A stretch of DNA of 30,959 bases from an uncultured Lachnospiraceae bacterium (GTDB taxonomy: Bacteria; Bacillota; Clostridia; Lachnospirales; Lachnospiraceae), in contig CAJTXH010000018.1 in assembly GCA_910580005.1 (NCBI GenBank), positions 1 to 30,959 on the forward strand, given 5' to 3'. A program made the position numbers and the translations under genes. Below the pieces are notes generated by a model. It searched no databases and was not told where the DNA came from. It saw only the letters and a list, made by a program, of their open reading frames with translations. This document shows, piece after piece, positions 17,065-24,415 of this stretch (position 1 is the first letter of the stretch; every line of letters starts with the position of its first letter).

Positions 17065-17600
17065 AAATACTGGGGCTGCCTGTTTTTATGCATTTTTATA
17101 AAATAGGTATATAATAAATAGTTTTTTTAGAATTTCCAGAAGGCATGTGGCATGGTACAGTCTGGAAAAATTGTAATGCAGCCAGGAGGCACTGTTTAAT
17201 TTCCAGCATTAAAATAAAAACCAGATGTTTAATGGTAAAAAGGACAAGAGGGGGGATGTAGTTTTAAACCATCTGAAAACCAGGGGTACATGCCAGCAGT
17301 GCAGTGTTAAAAAACAGGGGGTACACCTGGAGTAAAAATTTGGAAAAATTTTGTAGTGGAATTTAAAGAAGAATTATGTGCTATTAAATTTATTGCAACA
17401 AGATATGTAATAAAAAATATAAAAAATATTATAATATGCATTGCTGGCACAAGTTATAAAAAAACAGTACATCTGTAAGACAGGGGAAGCATTATGGGAA
17501 GGTGGAATGTTTAGCAGGTATTATACATCTGGCACAAGGCATGTAAATATGCAGCCAAAACAGGATATAGTATAAATTAAAAAGAAAGGAGGGGGTTTAC
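17065..17600 (+). other. Non-coding stretch inside the element
   Basis: 536 bases without a supported gene. A 36-codon ORF at 17225-17335, with a CxxC pair, has no ribosome site and is probably chance. The region is AT-rich with runs of A; no clear repeat, terminator or promoter was seen. A cis-acting role (origin or transfer site) is possible but nothing specific supports it. Confidence 0.3.
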
Positions 17601-17984
17601 ATGGCTGTACAATATCTGAATACAAAGCAGAAGAATGGCATTACATTTTTTGAGGATAAGAGTACAAATGAAACTGTAGCAAAGTGCCACCAGCTTAACA
17701 GCATGAGCAGCATACAATGGGACACATTTCTTAAGAAAGCAGAAACATGCACAAGGGAATATGTAAAGACAAGGACTATGAGGCAGTGCAGGCAGAAAGG
17801 CAGGAATGAGAAACCTGTTGTATATGCTGTAGGCTGCTGCAATGGTGCATTTATGCTTATGCAGCTTGACTATACACTGGTGACAAATGGTGACATAAGT
17901 GCAGATGCAAGGCTTGTTTCATCAGTGCACAGGGCAGCTGAACAGTGTTTTAATACAAGGGTAAGTGTGTGCAGGTTACAGTAA
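17601..17984 (+). CDS. Hypothetical protein of the element
   Basis: 127 residues with a strong AAAGGAGGGGG site before the ATG. It is soluble, Cys-rich for its size (six Cys, including an adjacent pair in 'GCCNGAF'), with no signal peptide. No domain is recognised. It precedes the iteron-like array by about 80 bases. Codon use (AGG for Arg) matches the rest of the element. Confidence 0.7.
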   Translation: MAVQYLNTKQKNGITFFEDKSTNETVAKCHQLNSMSSIQWDTFLKKAETCTREYVKTRTMRQCRQKGRNEKPVVYAVGCCNGAFMLMQLDYTLVTNGDISADARLVSSVHRAAEQCFNTRVSVCRLQ

Positions 17985-18061
17985 AGCAACAGGTAAGGAA
18001 GCAGTATTTTTCACAGGCAGCATGGGTATATCCTTTGCTGCCTTTATACATATGCATTGGG

Positions 18062-18208
18062 TTGTAAATGCACATTCAAAAAATTGTAAGTGCATATTCA
18101 AAAGTTGTAAATGCACATTCAAAAAATTGTAAGTGCATATTCAAAAGTTGTAAATGCACATTCAAAAAATTGTAAGTGTATATTCAAAAGTTGTAAGTGC
18201 ACTTACAA
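18062..18208 (+). repeat. Iteron-like tandem array, seven copies of a 21-22 bp unit
   Basis: Units start at 18062, 18084, 18105, 18127, 18148, 18170 and 18191, with alternating spacing of 22 and 21. The unit is TTGTAAGTGCATATTCAAAAG or its TTGTAAATGCACATTC variant. The last copy is a perfect 18-bp palindrome, TTGTAAGTGCACTTACAA (18191-18208), six bases before the ribosome site of the SprT-like gene. The two-helical-turn spacing puts all copies on one face of DNA, as in replication iterons or multi-site operators. Confidence 0.9.
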
Positions 18209-18222
18209 AGAATGGAGGGGCT

Positions 18223-18852
18223 ATGGACATTGTAAAGACATATACAGAAACAAGTGCATACCTTAGCAGGATATTTAAACTTCTGAATGAAAGATATTTT
18301 GGGGGTTCTCTTGAAGAGCCAGTCATCACAATACAGTCAACACCGAATGTATACGGGCATTTTACACCAGGTGACAGCTGGAATGTAATGGATGCAGGTA
18401 AAAAAGAAATAAACATAGGTGCAGGTACACTGGACAGACCTATTGAGAATGTTGCCAGTACAATGTTACATGAAATGGTGCATTATTACTGTACTGTAAA
18501 TAGCATAAAAGATACAAGCAGGAATGGTACATACCATAATAAGAATTTTAAGGAGCAGGCAGAGAAGAGGGGGCTGGTAATTAAAAAAGACAGCAGGTAT
18601 GGCTGGACTGTAACAGAACCGTCTGAAGAACTGAAAGCATTTATAAAAGAAAATGGTTTAACAGACATAGGCATGTCAAGGAAAGAAAAACAGGATACAG
18701 GCAGTGGGACAGCAGCAGGTGGCGCAGGGAAGAGGAAAAGCAGCACAAGGAAATACCAGTGTACATCATGTGGCATAAGTGTAAGGGCTACAAAGGAAGT
18801 AAGGATAGCATGTATGGACTGTGGTGTGCAGATGGAGCTTATACATAAGTAA
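18223..18852 (+). CDS. SprT-like zinc metalloprotease with C-terminal zinc ribbon
   Basis: 209 residues. SprT/Spartan-type domain (about 5-115) with the zinc-binding 'LHEMVHYY' helix (His83, catalytic Glu84, His87) and a further conserved 'NKNFKEQAEKRG' helix. A Gly/Ser-rich linker (about 150-175) leads to a zinc ribbon with CxxC pairs ('CTSCG', 'CMDCG'). Eukaryotic Spartan degrades DNA-protein crosslinks; the bacterial role is less clear. SprT-like genes are frequent on mobile elements and phages. ATG 18223 follows GGAGGGG; the same frame continues up into the repeats but without a ribosome site. The repeat array immediately upstream probably controls it or uses it. Confidence 0.88.
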   Translation: MDIVKTYTETSAYLSRIFKLLNERYFGGSLEEPVITIQSTPNVYGHFTPGDSWNVMDAGKKEINIGAGTLDRPIENVASTMLHEMVHYYCTVNSIKDTSRNGTYHNKNFKEQAEKRGLVIKKDSRYGWTVTEPSEELKAFIKENGLTDIGMSRKEKQDTGSGTAAGGAGKRKSSTRKYQCTSCGISVRATKEVRIACMDCGVQMELIHK

Positions 18853-18865
18853 AGGGGGATATCAT

Positions 18866-19279
18866 ATGAATGGGTACACATTACTTGATGGTTTAAGGGC
18901 AGCATATATAAGTGTTTATACAGATAACAGAAACGGGCTGCGTGGTTACACACCAGACAAGGACAGCCTTACACTGGTAAAAGATATATTGTACCTTATA
19001 CTTGGTACAGGTTTTGTTTGCAGGGAAACAAAGGAATTAATAAAGGGGTACAGTTATAATGCTTTAAACAGGGCTGCAGGTTTTGAAGGCTGCAAGCAGC
19101 AGACACTTAAAAGCAGGGCATACAGGGGCATGGAAGCAGTAAAGGGGCTTCTTCCTGATGATACATTTACAAGGCTTCTTTTCAATGGTATGGATGATGG
19201 GGAAATAAAGGCATTGCAGGCAAAGGTAAAAAAAGAATTAAAAAAGCAGATGCAGCACAGCCAGTCCGCAGGCATATAA
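18866..19279 (+). CDS. Hypothetical protein of the element
   Basis: 137 residues, mostly helical, with a Lys/Gln-rich C-terminus. It starts 14 bases after the SprT-like gene, behind AAAGGGGGA, so the two are almost certainly one transcript. A weak sigma-factor/HTH-like look in the middle ('YSYNALNRAAGF') is not enough for a call. Function unknown. Confidence 0.7.
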   Translation: MNGYTLLDGLRAAYISVYTDNRNGLRGYTPDKDSLTLVKDILYLILGTGFVCRETKELIKGYSYNALNRAAGFEGCKQQTLKSRAYRGMEAVKGLLPDDTFTRLLFNGMDDGEIKALQAKVKKELKKQMQHSQSAGI

Positions 19280-19335
19280 ACAGGCACTTGCATATATGAA
19301 GTATAAATTTTTTAATAAAAAGGAGGGCTTTATAT

Positions 19336-20652
19336 ATGCCAAAGAAATCAGAATATAAACCAACAAACCAGCCATGTATTAAAAAGAGATATGATGGAAA
19401 ATATCTTGTTGTGCTGGATATGGGATGGGGCAGTGTAACTGACAGAAAGACAGGCAGGCAGAAGAGTGCACAGAAAAAGACAACAAGGGTTGCTGGAAGC
19501 TGGGAAGAAGCAGTAAACATGTTAAATGAAAGCAATAATGAAAGAATGTGGATAAAGAATTCAAGGAGTGGCTATAGTAAATTTATGGTTAATAAAGTCA
19601 CAATGGCTAAAGCAGCTGGTGATTTTTATGATGCTGGCTGCAAAGGGTATACTAAAAAGAAATGGTCAGAGAGCAAAAAGGCAGACATGAAGAAGATTTT
19701 AAAGCATTTTAAAGAATACATGGGAATGGTAAATGTCTGTGACATCACAGAAGATGTAACAAGAGGGTATTTTGAACATGCAGCAAGGGAAGGAAACAGC
19801 AAAGATAAAAAAGGGCTGGCATCCAGTACACTGGGGAAGCATTATTATGCAATGGTGGAACTGTTTGCATTTATAATGGAAAATGATGCAAAATATACAT
19901 ACAGGCATGGTAAAAACATAGCAGAAAACAGTTACAGGGTGCCAGGTATTGTTTATGCAGGGGAAGATAAGGAAGCAGAGTGGCTGGACATCGGTGAATT
20001 ACAGGCAACACTTGATGATGCTTTAAGAAATGAAGAAGACAAAAGCATAGCACTTATAATAGCTTTAGGTGCAATAGGAGGTTTACGCAGGGGTGAAATT
20101 GCAGCAATGGACATGGAAAATTTCTATTACAGGGAAGGGTTTATGCAGGTAAGCAAAAGCAGGAAAGAGATAGCAGGAAAAGATGTAACAGGCAGACCCA
20201 AAAGCGGTAAAAAAAGAATTACAGCATGTCCAGGGGTGCTTAAGGAAATAGCAGGAAGAGCATTACAGCAGAACTGTGATGTTACAGGGAAGAGCATGGA
20301 AGATTTAAAGGAAAATAACATAGACATTGTATGCCCTTTATGGCATTTGAAAAATAACAGGGAGCTAAGGGCAAAGAGGATTTCTGTAATGTGGAGGGAC
20401 TACCAGAAAAGAAGGAATACAAGGCTTAAAGCAGCTGGAAAAAATGAAATAAAAATAATAAAGCTGCATGAGCTGAGGCATACACATGCAACACTGTTGT
20501 TTAATGAAGGGATAAATATAACAGACATATCTTTGAATATGGGACATTCAATACCTGGCACAAGTAAAGTTACAAAAGGTTATATACATAGTGAAGTAAA
20601 CAAGGAAGAAATTAATAATTTCTGGGACAGCAGTATAAAAGTAAATATATAG
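19336..20652 (+). CDS. Tyrosine integrase 2
   Basis: 438 residues, same architecture as integrase 1 and clearly homologous along its length. Catalytic residues: Arg251 in 'GGLRRGEIAA', His378/Arg381 in 'LHELRHTH', His404 in 'NMGHSI', and Tyr416 in 'KGYIHS'. AAGGAGG precedes the ATG. Its presence in mid-element, far from either repeat, suggests either a second element that inserted and lost its ends, or a two-recombinase system. It is followed by its own terminator. Confidence 0.94.
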   Translation: MPKKSEYKPTNQPCIKKRYDGKYLVVLDMGWGSVTDRKTGRQKSAQKKTTRVAGSWEEAVNMLNESNNERMWIKNSRSGYSKFMVNKVTMAKAAGDFYDAGCKGYTKKKWSESKKADMKKILKHFKEYMGMVNVCDITEDVTRGYFEHAAREGNSKDKKGLASSTLGKHYYAMVELFAFIMENDAKYTYRHGKNIAENSYRVPGIVYAGEDKEAEWLDIGELQATLDDALRNEEDKSIALIIALGAIGGLRRGEIAAMDMENFYYREGFMQVSKSRKEIAGKDVTGRPKSGKKRITACPGVLKEIAGRALQQNCDVTGKSMEDLKENNIDIVCPLWHLKNNRELRAKRISVMWRDYQKRRNTRLKAAGKNEIKIIKLHELRHTHATLLFNEGINITDISLNMGHSIPGTSKVTKGYIHSEVNKEEINNFWDSSIKVNI

Positions 20653-20682
20653 CAGTTTACTGGTATGGGATATATATACAGA

Positions 20683-20720
20683 AAAGGCAGGTGGTTATAA
20701 AAAACTATCTGTCTTTTTTT
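20683..20720 (+). terminator. Terminator of integrase 2
   Basis: A 14-bp stem containing three G-U pairs (AAAGGCAGGTGGTT with AACTATCTGTCTTT), a short A-rich loop and seven T. An extended -10 (TGGTATAAT, 20730-20738) follows at once and may start the next transcript. Confidence 0.8.
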
Positions 20721-20860
20721 GTTACAGTATGGTATAATATGCATAGAAAAGACACATGAAATAATTCTTATCAATACATATGTCATATAATACACATTAC
20801 TGGTATAACAAGTGCCATATAACAGTTACAAAATGTAATGCAGGATTACAGGAGGGGCAT

Positions 20861-22152
20861 ATGGACATTAAAAGAGTAATAAGCAGTTTAACAGCATTAT
20901 CAATGGCATTAAACTGTTGCAGTGTGACAGCAGCAAATGAAAAAGGTGTTAATGTAATATACATGTCAGAACATACACAGGAAATAAACCAGGCAATAAT
21001 AAATAAACATACCAGCAGAAAGGGCAGGCATAATACAAGGATAATAAATGACTATACAGGTTTATACAAAGAAAATGGCAATAACATAATGGTGAAGTAT
21101 GCAGGGGTTTTTGATGGGAAAAATGATATACAGGGATATGGTGAAGTCATAAGGGAAAATGGGGATATTGCAGTATACAATATTCCTGACAGCAGCAATA
21201 TAGGCAAAGCAATAAAGTGTTTATCAGAAACAGATGGTGTTGAACTGGTTGAGCCTGATTACAAGATAAAGCTCAACAGCATTAATGATGAATATTATAC
21301 ACAGCAGTGGGGGTTAAGCAATACAAGTCTATTTAATATAAATGCAGATGGCATAGACAGTAATGATAAAGTAACCCCAGAGGCAGGGTATGATATAAAT
21401 GCTGAAGAAGCGTGGGATATGTACAGCAATACAGATGGGAAAGAAGTAATTGTAGCAATAATAGATGTCAGGATAAATATAGAACACCCTGATTTAAAGG
21501 CACATATGTGGAGGAATAAAAGGGAGATACCACTAGAAGAGGGCACAACAGACAGGGATAATGATAATAATGGATATAAGAATGAATAGAAACAGAAGAT
21601 GGGGACAGTGAAAGTAATACAGATAAGGATTTATCTGCTCCTGTCATAAAAACAAGCATAAAAACAGTAGATGGTTATAAGAAACAGGTAAGCATTGAGG
21701 TATCAGATGACAGTGGGAAGATATATGATATTGGGTATATAAAAGGTGAACAGGCATTAACATATTTCAAGAATGGTGGAACTTGCGAATATATTCCAGG
21801 CAGGGAAGGTGTAATAAAGTATACTCTGCCAGTGACAGATAAGTCAACAGTATATACAATATATGCAGAAGATGAAAATGGCAATGCGGTTATAGAAACT
21901 GTAAGAGTCACTGTAAAAGAAATAAAACTAGACAAGACTAAGGCAGCAATAAAAAAGGGGAAGGTAATAAGTTTAACTGCAAGCTTTACAGATGATGGCA
22001 TAGACCAGGAAATAAAATTTAAGACATCAAATAAAAAGGTATGTAAAATAACAAGTGATGGAAAAATTAAAGGCATTAAGAAGGGTAAGGCAGTGATTAC
22101 TGCCTACAGCAGTGGTTCAAAGTATGCAACATGTAAAATAACAGTGAAATAA
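20861..22152 (+). pseudogene. Broken subtilisin-like serine protease with Ig-like C-terminus
   Basis: The first part (20861-21589, ATG after GGAGGGG) has a signal peptide, an inhibitor-like propeptide with 'VELVEPDY', the 'TQQWGL' segment and the catalytic-Asp strand 'VIVAIIDVRINIEHPDLK'. Then it stops within what should be the 'D.D.NGY' loop. From 21586 another frame stays open to 22152 and encodes a C-terminal region ending in a bacterial Ig-like domain ('KTSNKKVCKITSDGKIKGI'). The segments with catalytic His and Ser are absent, so an internal deletion with frameshift removed the core. The residues after the Asp are also odd ('DVR' instead of 'DTG' or 'DSG'). No active protease can be made, though a short secreted propeptide could. 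Confidence 0.85.
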
Positions 22153-22229
22153 AAGATATAAAAAATTAAAAAGGTTATATGATAAATATTGTATTAATAT
22201 ATCAGGTATTATATTTTGGAGGGATTAAT

Positions 22230-22532
22230 ATGGGATATATACAGGAACTTAATATGAAAGCAATGCAAAAAGAGTTAGAAACCATGACAGAAGAGGACAT
22301 AAAAAAAGGATTATGCATATTAGACAAGCCAGAGAAAGTTTCAAGGTTTACATGGCTTTATGCCCATACAGGGTGTGCAGCACTCATAAGGAACAATGGA
22401 GATGAGAGATACAGGGATGATGTATATATTATAGCATATGCTACAGAAGAAAAGTATAATAAAAATTTGTGTTTATTACAGATGCAGCCAGAATATGAGA
22501 ATACAGTCAGGTTAAATGCAGTGCATGAATAA
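22230..22532 (+). CDS. Hypothetical protein, first gene of a duplicated pair
   Basis: 100 residues, soluble, starting 'MGYIQELNMKAMQKELET'. ATG 22230 follows TTGGAGGG. It is 15 bases from the retropepsin-like gene, so the two form a pair. A diverged, frameshifted second copy is at 23768-24069. No domain recognised. An upstream extension of the frame to 22179 lacks a ribosome site. Confidence 0.7.
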   Translation: MGYIQELNMKAMQKELETMTEEDIKKGLCILDKPEKVSRFTWLYAHTGCAALIRNNGDERYRDDVYIIAYATEEKYNKNLCLLQMQPEYENTVRLNAVHE

Positions 22533-22547
22533 CATAGGAGGGTTGAG

Positions 22548-23027
22548 TTGGAACCAATAAGATTTAGGGTTGATGGAAACAGGTTTGTATCATCATTATC
22601 ATATGCCAACATTGAAATACCAATGATGTTTGATACAGGTGCTGTCCAGACGGTGATAGGGCTAAAAGAATTTCTGGGTAATGGTATAGATATAAAAGAT
22701 GAATTAATAAAAAGCATGAGGCTTGATGGCATTAGCAAAGCAACATTTACATCAGCTTCTAATAATAAAATAGAAGCATATCCATGTAAAATAAATAATA
22801 TAAAATTAGGTGGTATTAGACTGGATATTTTTAAGTTCTATTTAGACATAAGTGATACAATAGTTAAACCATTACTTGGAATGGATTTTATAAGACATTG
22901 TAAATTTTCATATCTGCCACATGAAGATATAAAAGTATATCTGCTGGATAAAAATGGATATGGTGAATACATAAACAAAGAAAAATGCAGTACAATATTT
23001 TATTTAGACAGCAGTAGAAAGTGTTAA
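22548..23027 (+). CDS. Retropepsin-like aspartic protease domain protein
   Basis: 159 residues. It carries the single-domain aspartic protease signatures: catalytic Asp in 'PMMFDTGAVQTVI' (DTGA, residues about 28-31) and the later hydrophobic-Gly element 'PLLGMDFIRH' (about 106-115). Such domains act as dimers. It starts with TTG at 22548, five bases after AGGAGGG; the same TTG context is kept in the relic copy at 24085. No signal peptide or membrane segment is seen, so it should be cytoplasmic. Substrate unknown; possibly acts on the product of the paired upstream gene. Confidence 0.78.
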   Translation: MEPIRFRVDGNRFVSSLSYANIEIPMMFDTGAVQTVIGLKEFLGNGIDIKDELIKSMRLDGISKATFTSASNNKIEAYPCKINNIKLGGIRLDIFKFYLDISDTIVKPLLGMDFIRHCKFSYLPHEDIKVYLLDKNGYGEYINKEKCSTIFYLDSSRKC

Positions 23028-23051
23028 TAGAAATATACAAAATATAAAAAA

Positions 23052-23073
23052 GTCATACAGTTAAAATACAGTG
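23052..23073 (+). repeat. Subterminal direct repeat, right copy
   Basis: Matches 14762-14783 at 21 of 22 bases in the same orientation. It lies about 90 bases inside the right 47-bp repeat, as the left copy lies about 60 bases inside the left one. Confidence 0.6.
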
Positions 23074-23162
23074 GAATAAAGGGGAATTTATGGAAGAAAA
23101 GCCATAAATAAATAAAAAAAGCTTATAAAACATGGAAATATGGTACTTTTAAAGGGTTAGAC

Positions 23163-23209
23163 ATGGGATATAAATTTGAGGTACAGTAGGTTAAAAAGCA
23201 TAATAAAAA
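23163..23209 (+). repeat. Right attachment site (attR-like), direct repeat copy 2
   Basis: 45 of 47 bases match 14654-14700. It preserves the reading frame of the response regulator tail (MGYKFEVQ-stop) with two silent changes, but no response regulator sequence precedes it. Confidence 0.85.
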
Positions 23210-23222
23210 TTGAGGGATTGTT

Positions 23223-23678
23223 ATGGCAACAAGAATTATTTCAGTTTATTGTTTCAGGGATGATGGTGGGTATTATTATGACCTGGATAGCAGAATAAAA
23301 GATTTTGGTGATTTTATACAGTCAATGCATTTTAAAAAGTCTGGATTTATGCGTTGTAAAGAAGGGGATTATACCCTTATAGTCTGTAGATATAAAAATG
23401 GTAAAAATACTATTAATGAAATCCGTTACAAGGGAGAAATCTTAGAAATTGATTGTGAACAGGAAAATATAATGGATAAATATGAACATGGATTTTCAAA
23501 TCCAGAAAGAAGCATGAGGATTGAAATTATTGAAAAATATGAACCAGGTAACTTTCCATTGGAGCAATTAAGGGAAAAGAATCTTATTAGTAATCATAAA
23601 CAAATTCATGGAGATATAGCCTCTGATGAATTGACTAGATATATAGAAAAAAATAAAAGGATATATAAGAATGTATAG
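23223..23678 (+). CDS. Hypothetical protein next to the right attachment site
   Basis: 151 residues, soluble, with an N-terminal beta-rich look ('RIISVYCFRDDGGYYYD') and a charged C-terminus. TTGAGGGATTGTT precedes the ATG. No domain is recognised. Its start lies 13 bases past the 47-bp repeat, so it is either host DNA that used to follow the response regulator or, more likely, cargo of a second, decayed element. Confidence 0.65.
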   Translation: MATRIISVYCFRDDGGYYYDLDSRIKDFGDFIQSMHFKKSGFMRCKEGDYTLIVCRYKNGKNTINEIRYKGEILEIDCEQENIMDKYEHGFSNPERSMRIEIIEKYEPGNFPLEQLREKNLISNHKQIHGDIASDELTRYIEKNKRIYKNV

Positions 23679-23767
23679 AATATAAGTAATAAATTTATAT
23701 GAAATATGTTATATATATGTATCATTATTGGATAAAGAATAATCAATTATATCTTGGAGGGGTTAAT

Positions 23768-24069
23768 ATGGGATATATACAGGAACTTAATATGAAAGCA
23801 ATGCAAAAGGATTTAGAAACCATGACAGAAGAGGACATAAAAAAAGGATTATGCATATTAGACAAGCTAGAGAAAGTTTCAAGGTTTACATGGCTTTATG
23901 CCTATACAGGGTGCGCAGCACTCATAAGGAACAATGAAGGTGACAGGGGCAAAGATATGTGTATATCATAGCATATGCTACAGAAGAAAAGTATAACAGA
24001 AATTTATGTTTATTACAAATACAGCCAGAATATGAGAATACAGTCAGATTAAATGCAGTGCATGAATAA
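23768..24069 (+). pseudogene. Frameshifted second copy of the 22230-22532 gene
   Basis: Very similar at DNA level to 22230-22532, including the ribosome site and the intergenic gap. A one-base loss near 23943-23965 (after 'CAALIRNN') shifts the frame, so translation ends at 23971 after 67 residues while the rest of the old frame stays recognisable to the stop at 24067-24069. Confidence 0.85.
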
Positions 24070-24084
24070 TATAGGAGGATTGAG

Positions 24085-24123
24085 TTGGAACCAATAAGAT
24101 TTAGGGTTGATGGAAACAAATAA
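24085..24123 (+). pseudogene. 5' stub of a retropepsin-like gene
   Basis: Starts with the same GGAGGATTGAGTTGGAACC context as the gene at 22548 and matches its first 11 codons (MEPIRFRVDGN), then meets foreign sequence and a stop at 24121-24123. The rest of the gene is lost. Confidence 0.8.
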
Positions 24124-24193
24124 ATGTAAAAAGATTTTAGGATATGAGGATTTCTGTAAAAGTGGTTCAGGGTATTACATAGTTAAAGAATAA
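24122..24193 (+). pseudogene. 3' tail of a third long integrase gene
   Basis: From TGT 24125 to the stop 24191-24193 the DNA matches the last 69 bases of integrase 1 at 58 of 69 positions, with no gaps. The encoded tail (ending SGYYIVKE) matches 16 of 22 residues. The difference is too large for a recent copy, so this is the end of a related but distinct integrase, joined out of frame to the retropepsin stub. Confidence 0.82.
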
Positions 24194-24203
24194 GGCAGGG
24201 CAG

Positions 24204-24240
24204 ACACTATCTGTAATAACTGTATTGCAGGTGGTGTTTT
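24204..24240 (+). terminator. Relic integrase terminator
   Basis: ACACTATCTG (24204-24213) pairs with CAGGTGGTGT (24228-24237), with one mismatch-type and one G-U pair, followed by TTTTGTTT. It is homologous to 16274-16315. Confidence 0.75.
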
Positions 24241-24261
24241 TGTTTGTGTGCCTTACAGTAC

Positions 24262-24400
24262 GTTTCTAATGGGTGGAAGCCGCCAATCTGCCATGATAGT
24301 GGGAGGGATACAGCCCAAAGCCAAAGGAGGTCTTGCCAGCCGGCTAATAACTAGCCTCCTGCCTAATTATTATTAAATGCTATATATAAGTTAAAGGAGG
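24262..24400 (+). promoter_or_regulatory. Structured leader of the small recombinase gene, candidate cis-regulatory RNA
   Basis: This stretch is clearly richer in G and C than its surroundings. It has a small hairpin (GGTGG/CCGCC, 24272-24283), a TGGG/CCCA pair (24300-24316), and then a key conflict: CCTCCT at 24355-24360 can pair with AAAGGAGG at 24323-24330 or with the identical AAAGGAGG at 24393-24400, the ribosome site of the recombinase. The first stem would free translation, the second would block it. I recall that a conserved 'xerDC' RNA motif has been described upstream of such recombinase genes in Clostridia; whether this is a member needs a covariance-model search. Confidence 0.6.
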
Positions 24401-24415
24401 AGCAGAGTAGGATTT

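Larger units (their letters stand above)
14654..23209 (+). mobile_element. Integrated element in the 3' end of a response regulator gene
   Basis: About 8.5 kb bounded by the 47-bp direct repeat. Contents in order: integrase 1, an excisionase-like HTH protein, an unknown gene, an iteron-like array, an SprT-like protease, an unknown gene, integrase 2, a broken subtilase, an unknown gene and a retropepsin-like protein. All read rightwards. Arginine is encoded almost only by AGG/AGA here, whereas purL uses many CGT/CGC codons. A 22-bp motif recurs about 60-110 bases inside each end. I found no relaxase, coupling protein, capsid or recognisable replication protein, so it is an integrative element of unknown transfer mode, perhaps mobilised in trans or decayed. 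Confidence 0.75.

Noticed and set aside
18062..18208. Regular repeat array as a CRISPR
   Set aside because: Units are 21-22 bp directly abutting with no unique spacers and no cas genes nearby; an iteron-like array fits better.
22543..22560. Reading the retropepsin-like gene as lacking a start codon
   Set aside because: TTG at 22548 has an ideal AGGAGGG five bases upstream and the same arrangement is kept in the relic copy.
24262..24400. Cobalamin, SAM, TPP, glycine, c-di-GMP or THF riboswitch upstream of the small recombinase
   Set aside because: None of the conserved aptamer blocks I know for these classes can be found; only the alternative ribosome-site pairing is supported.
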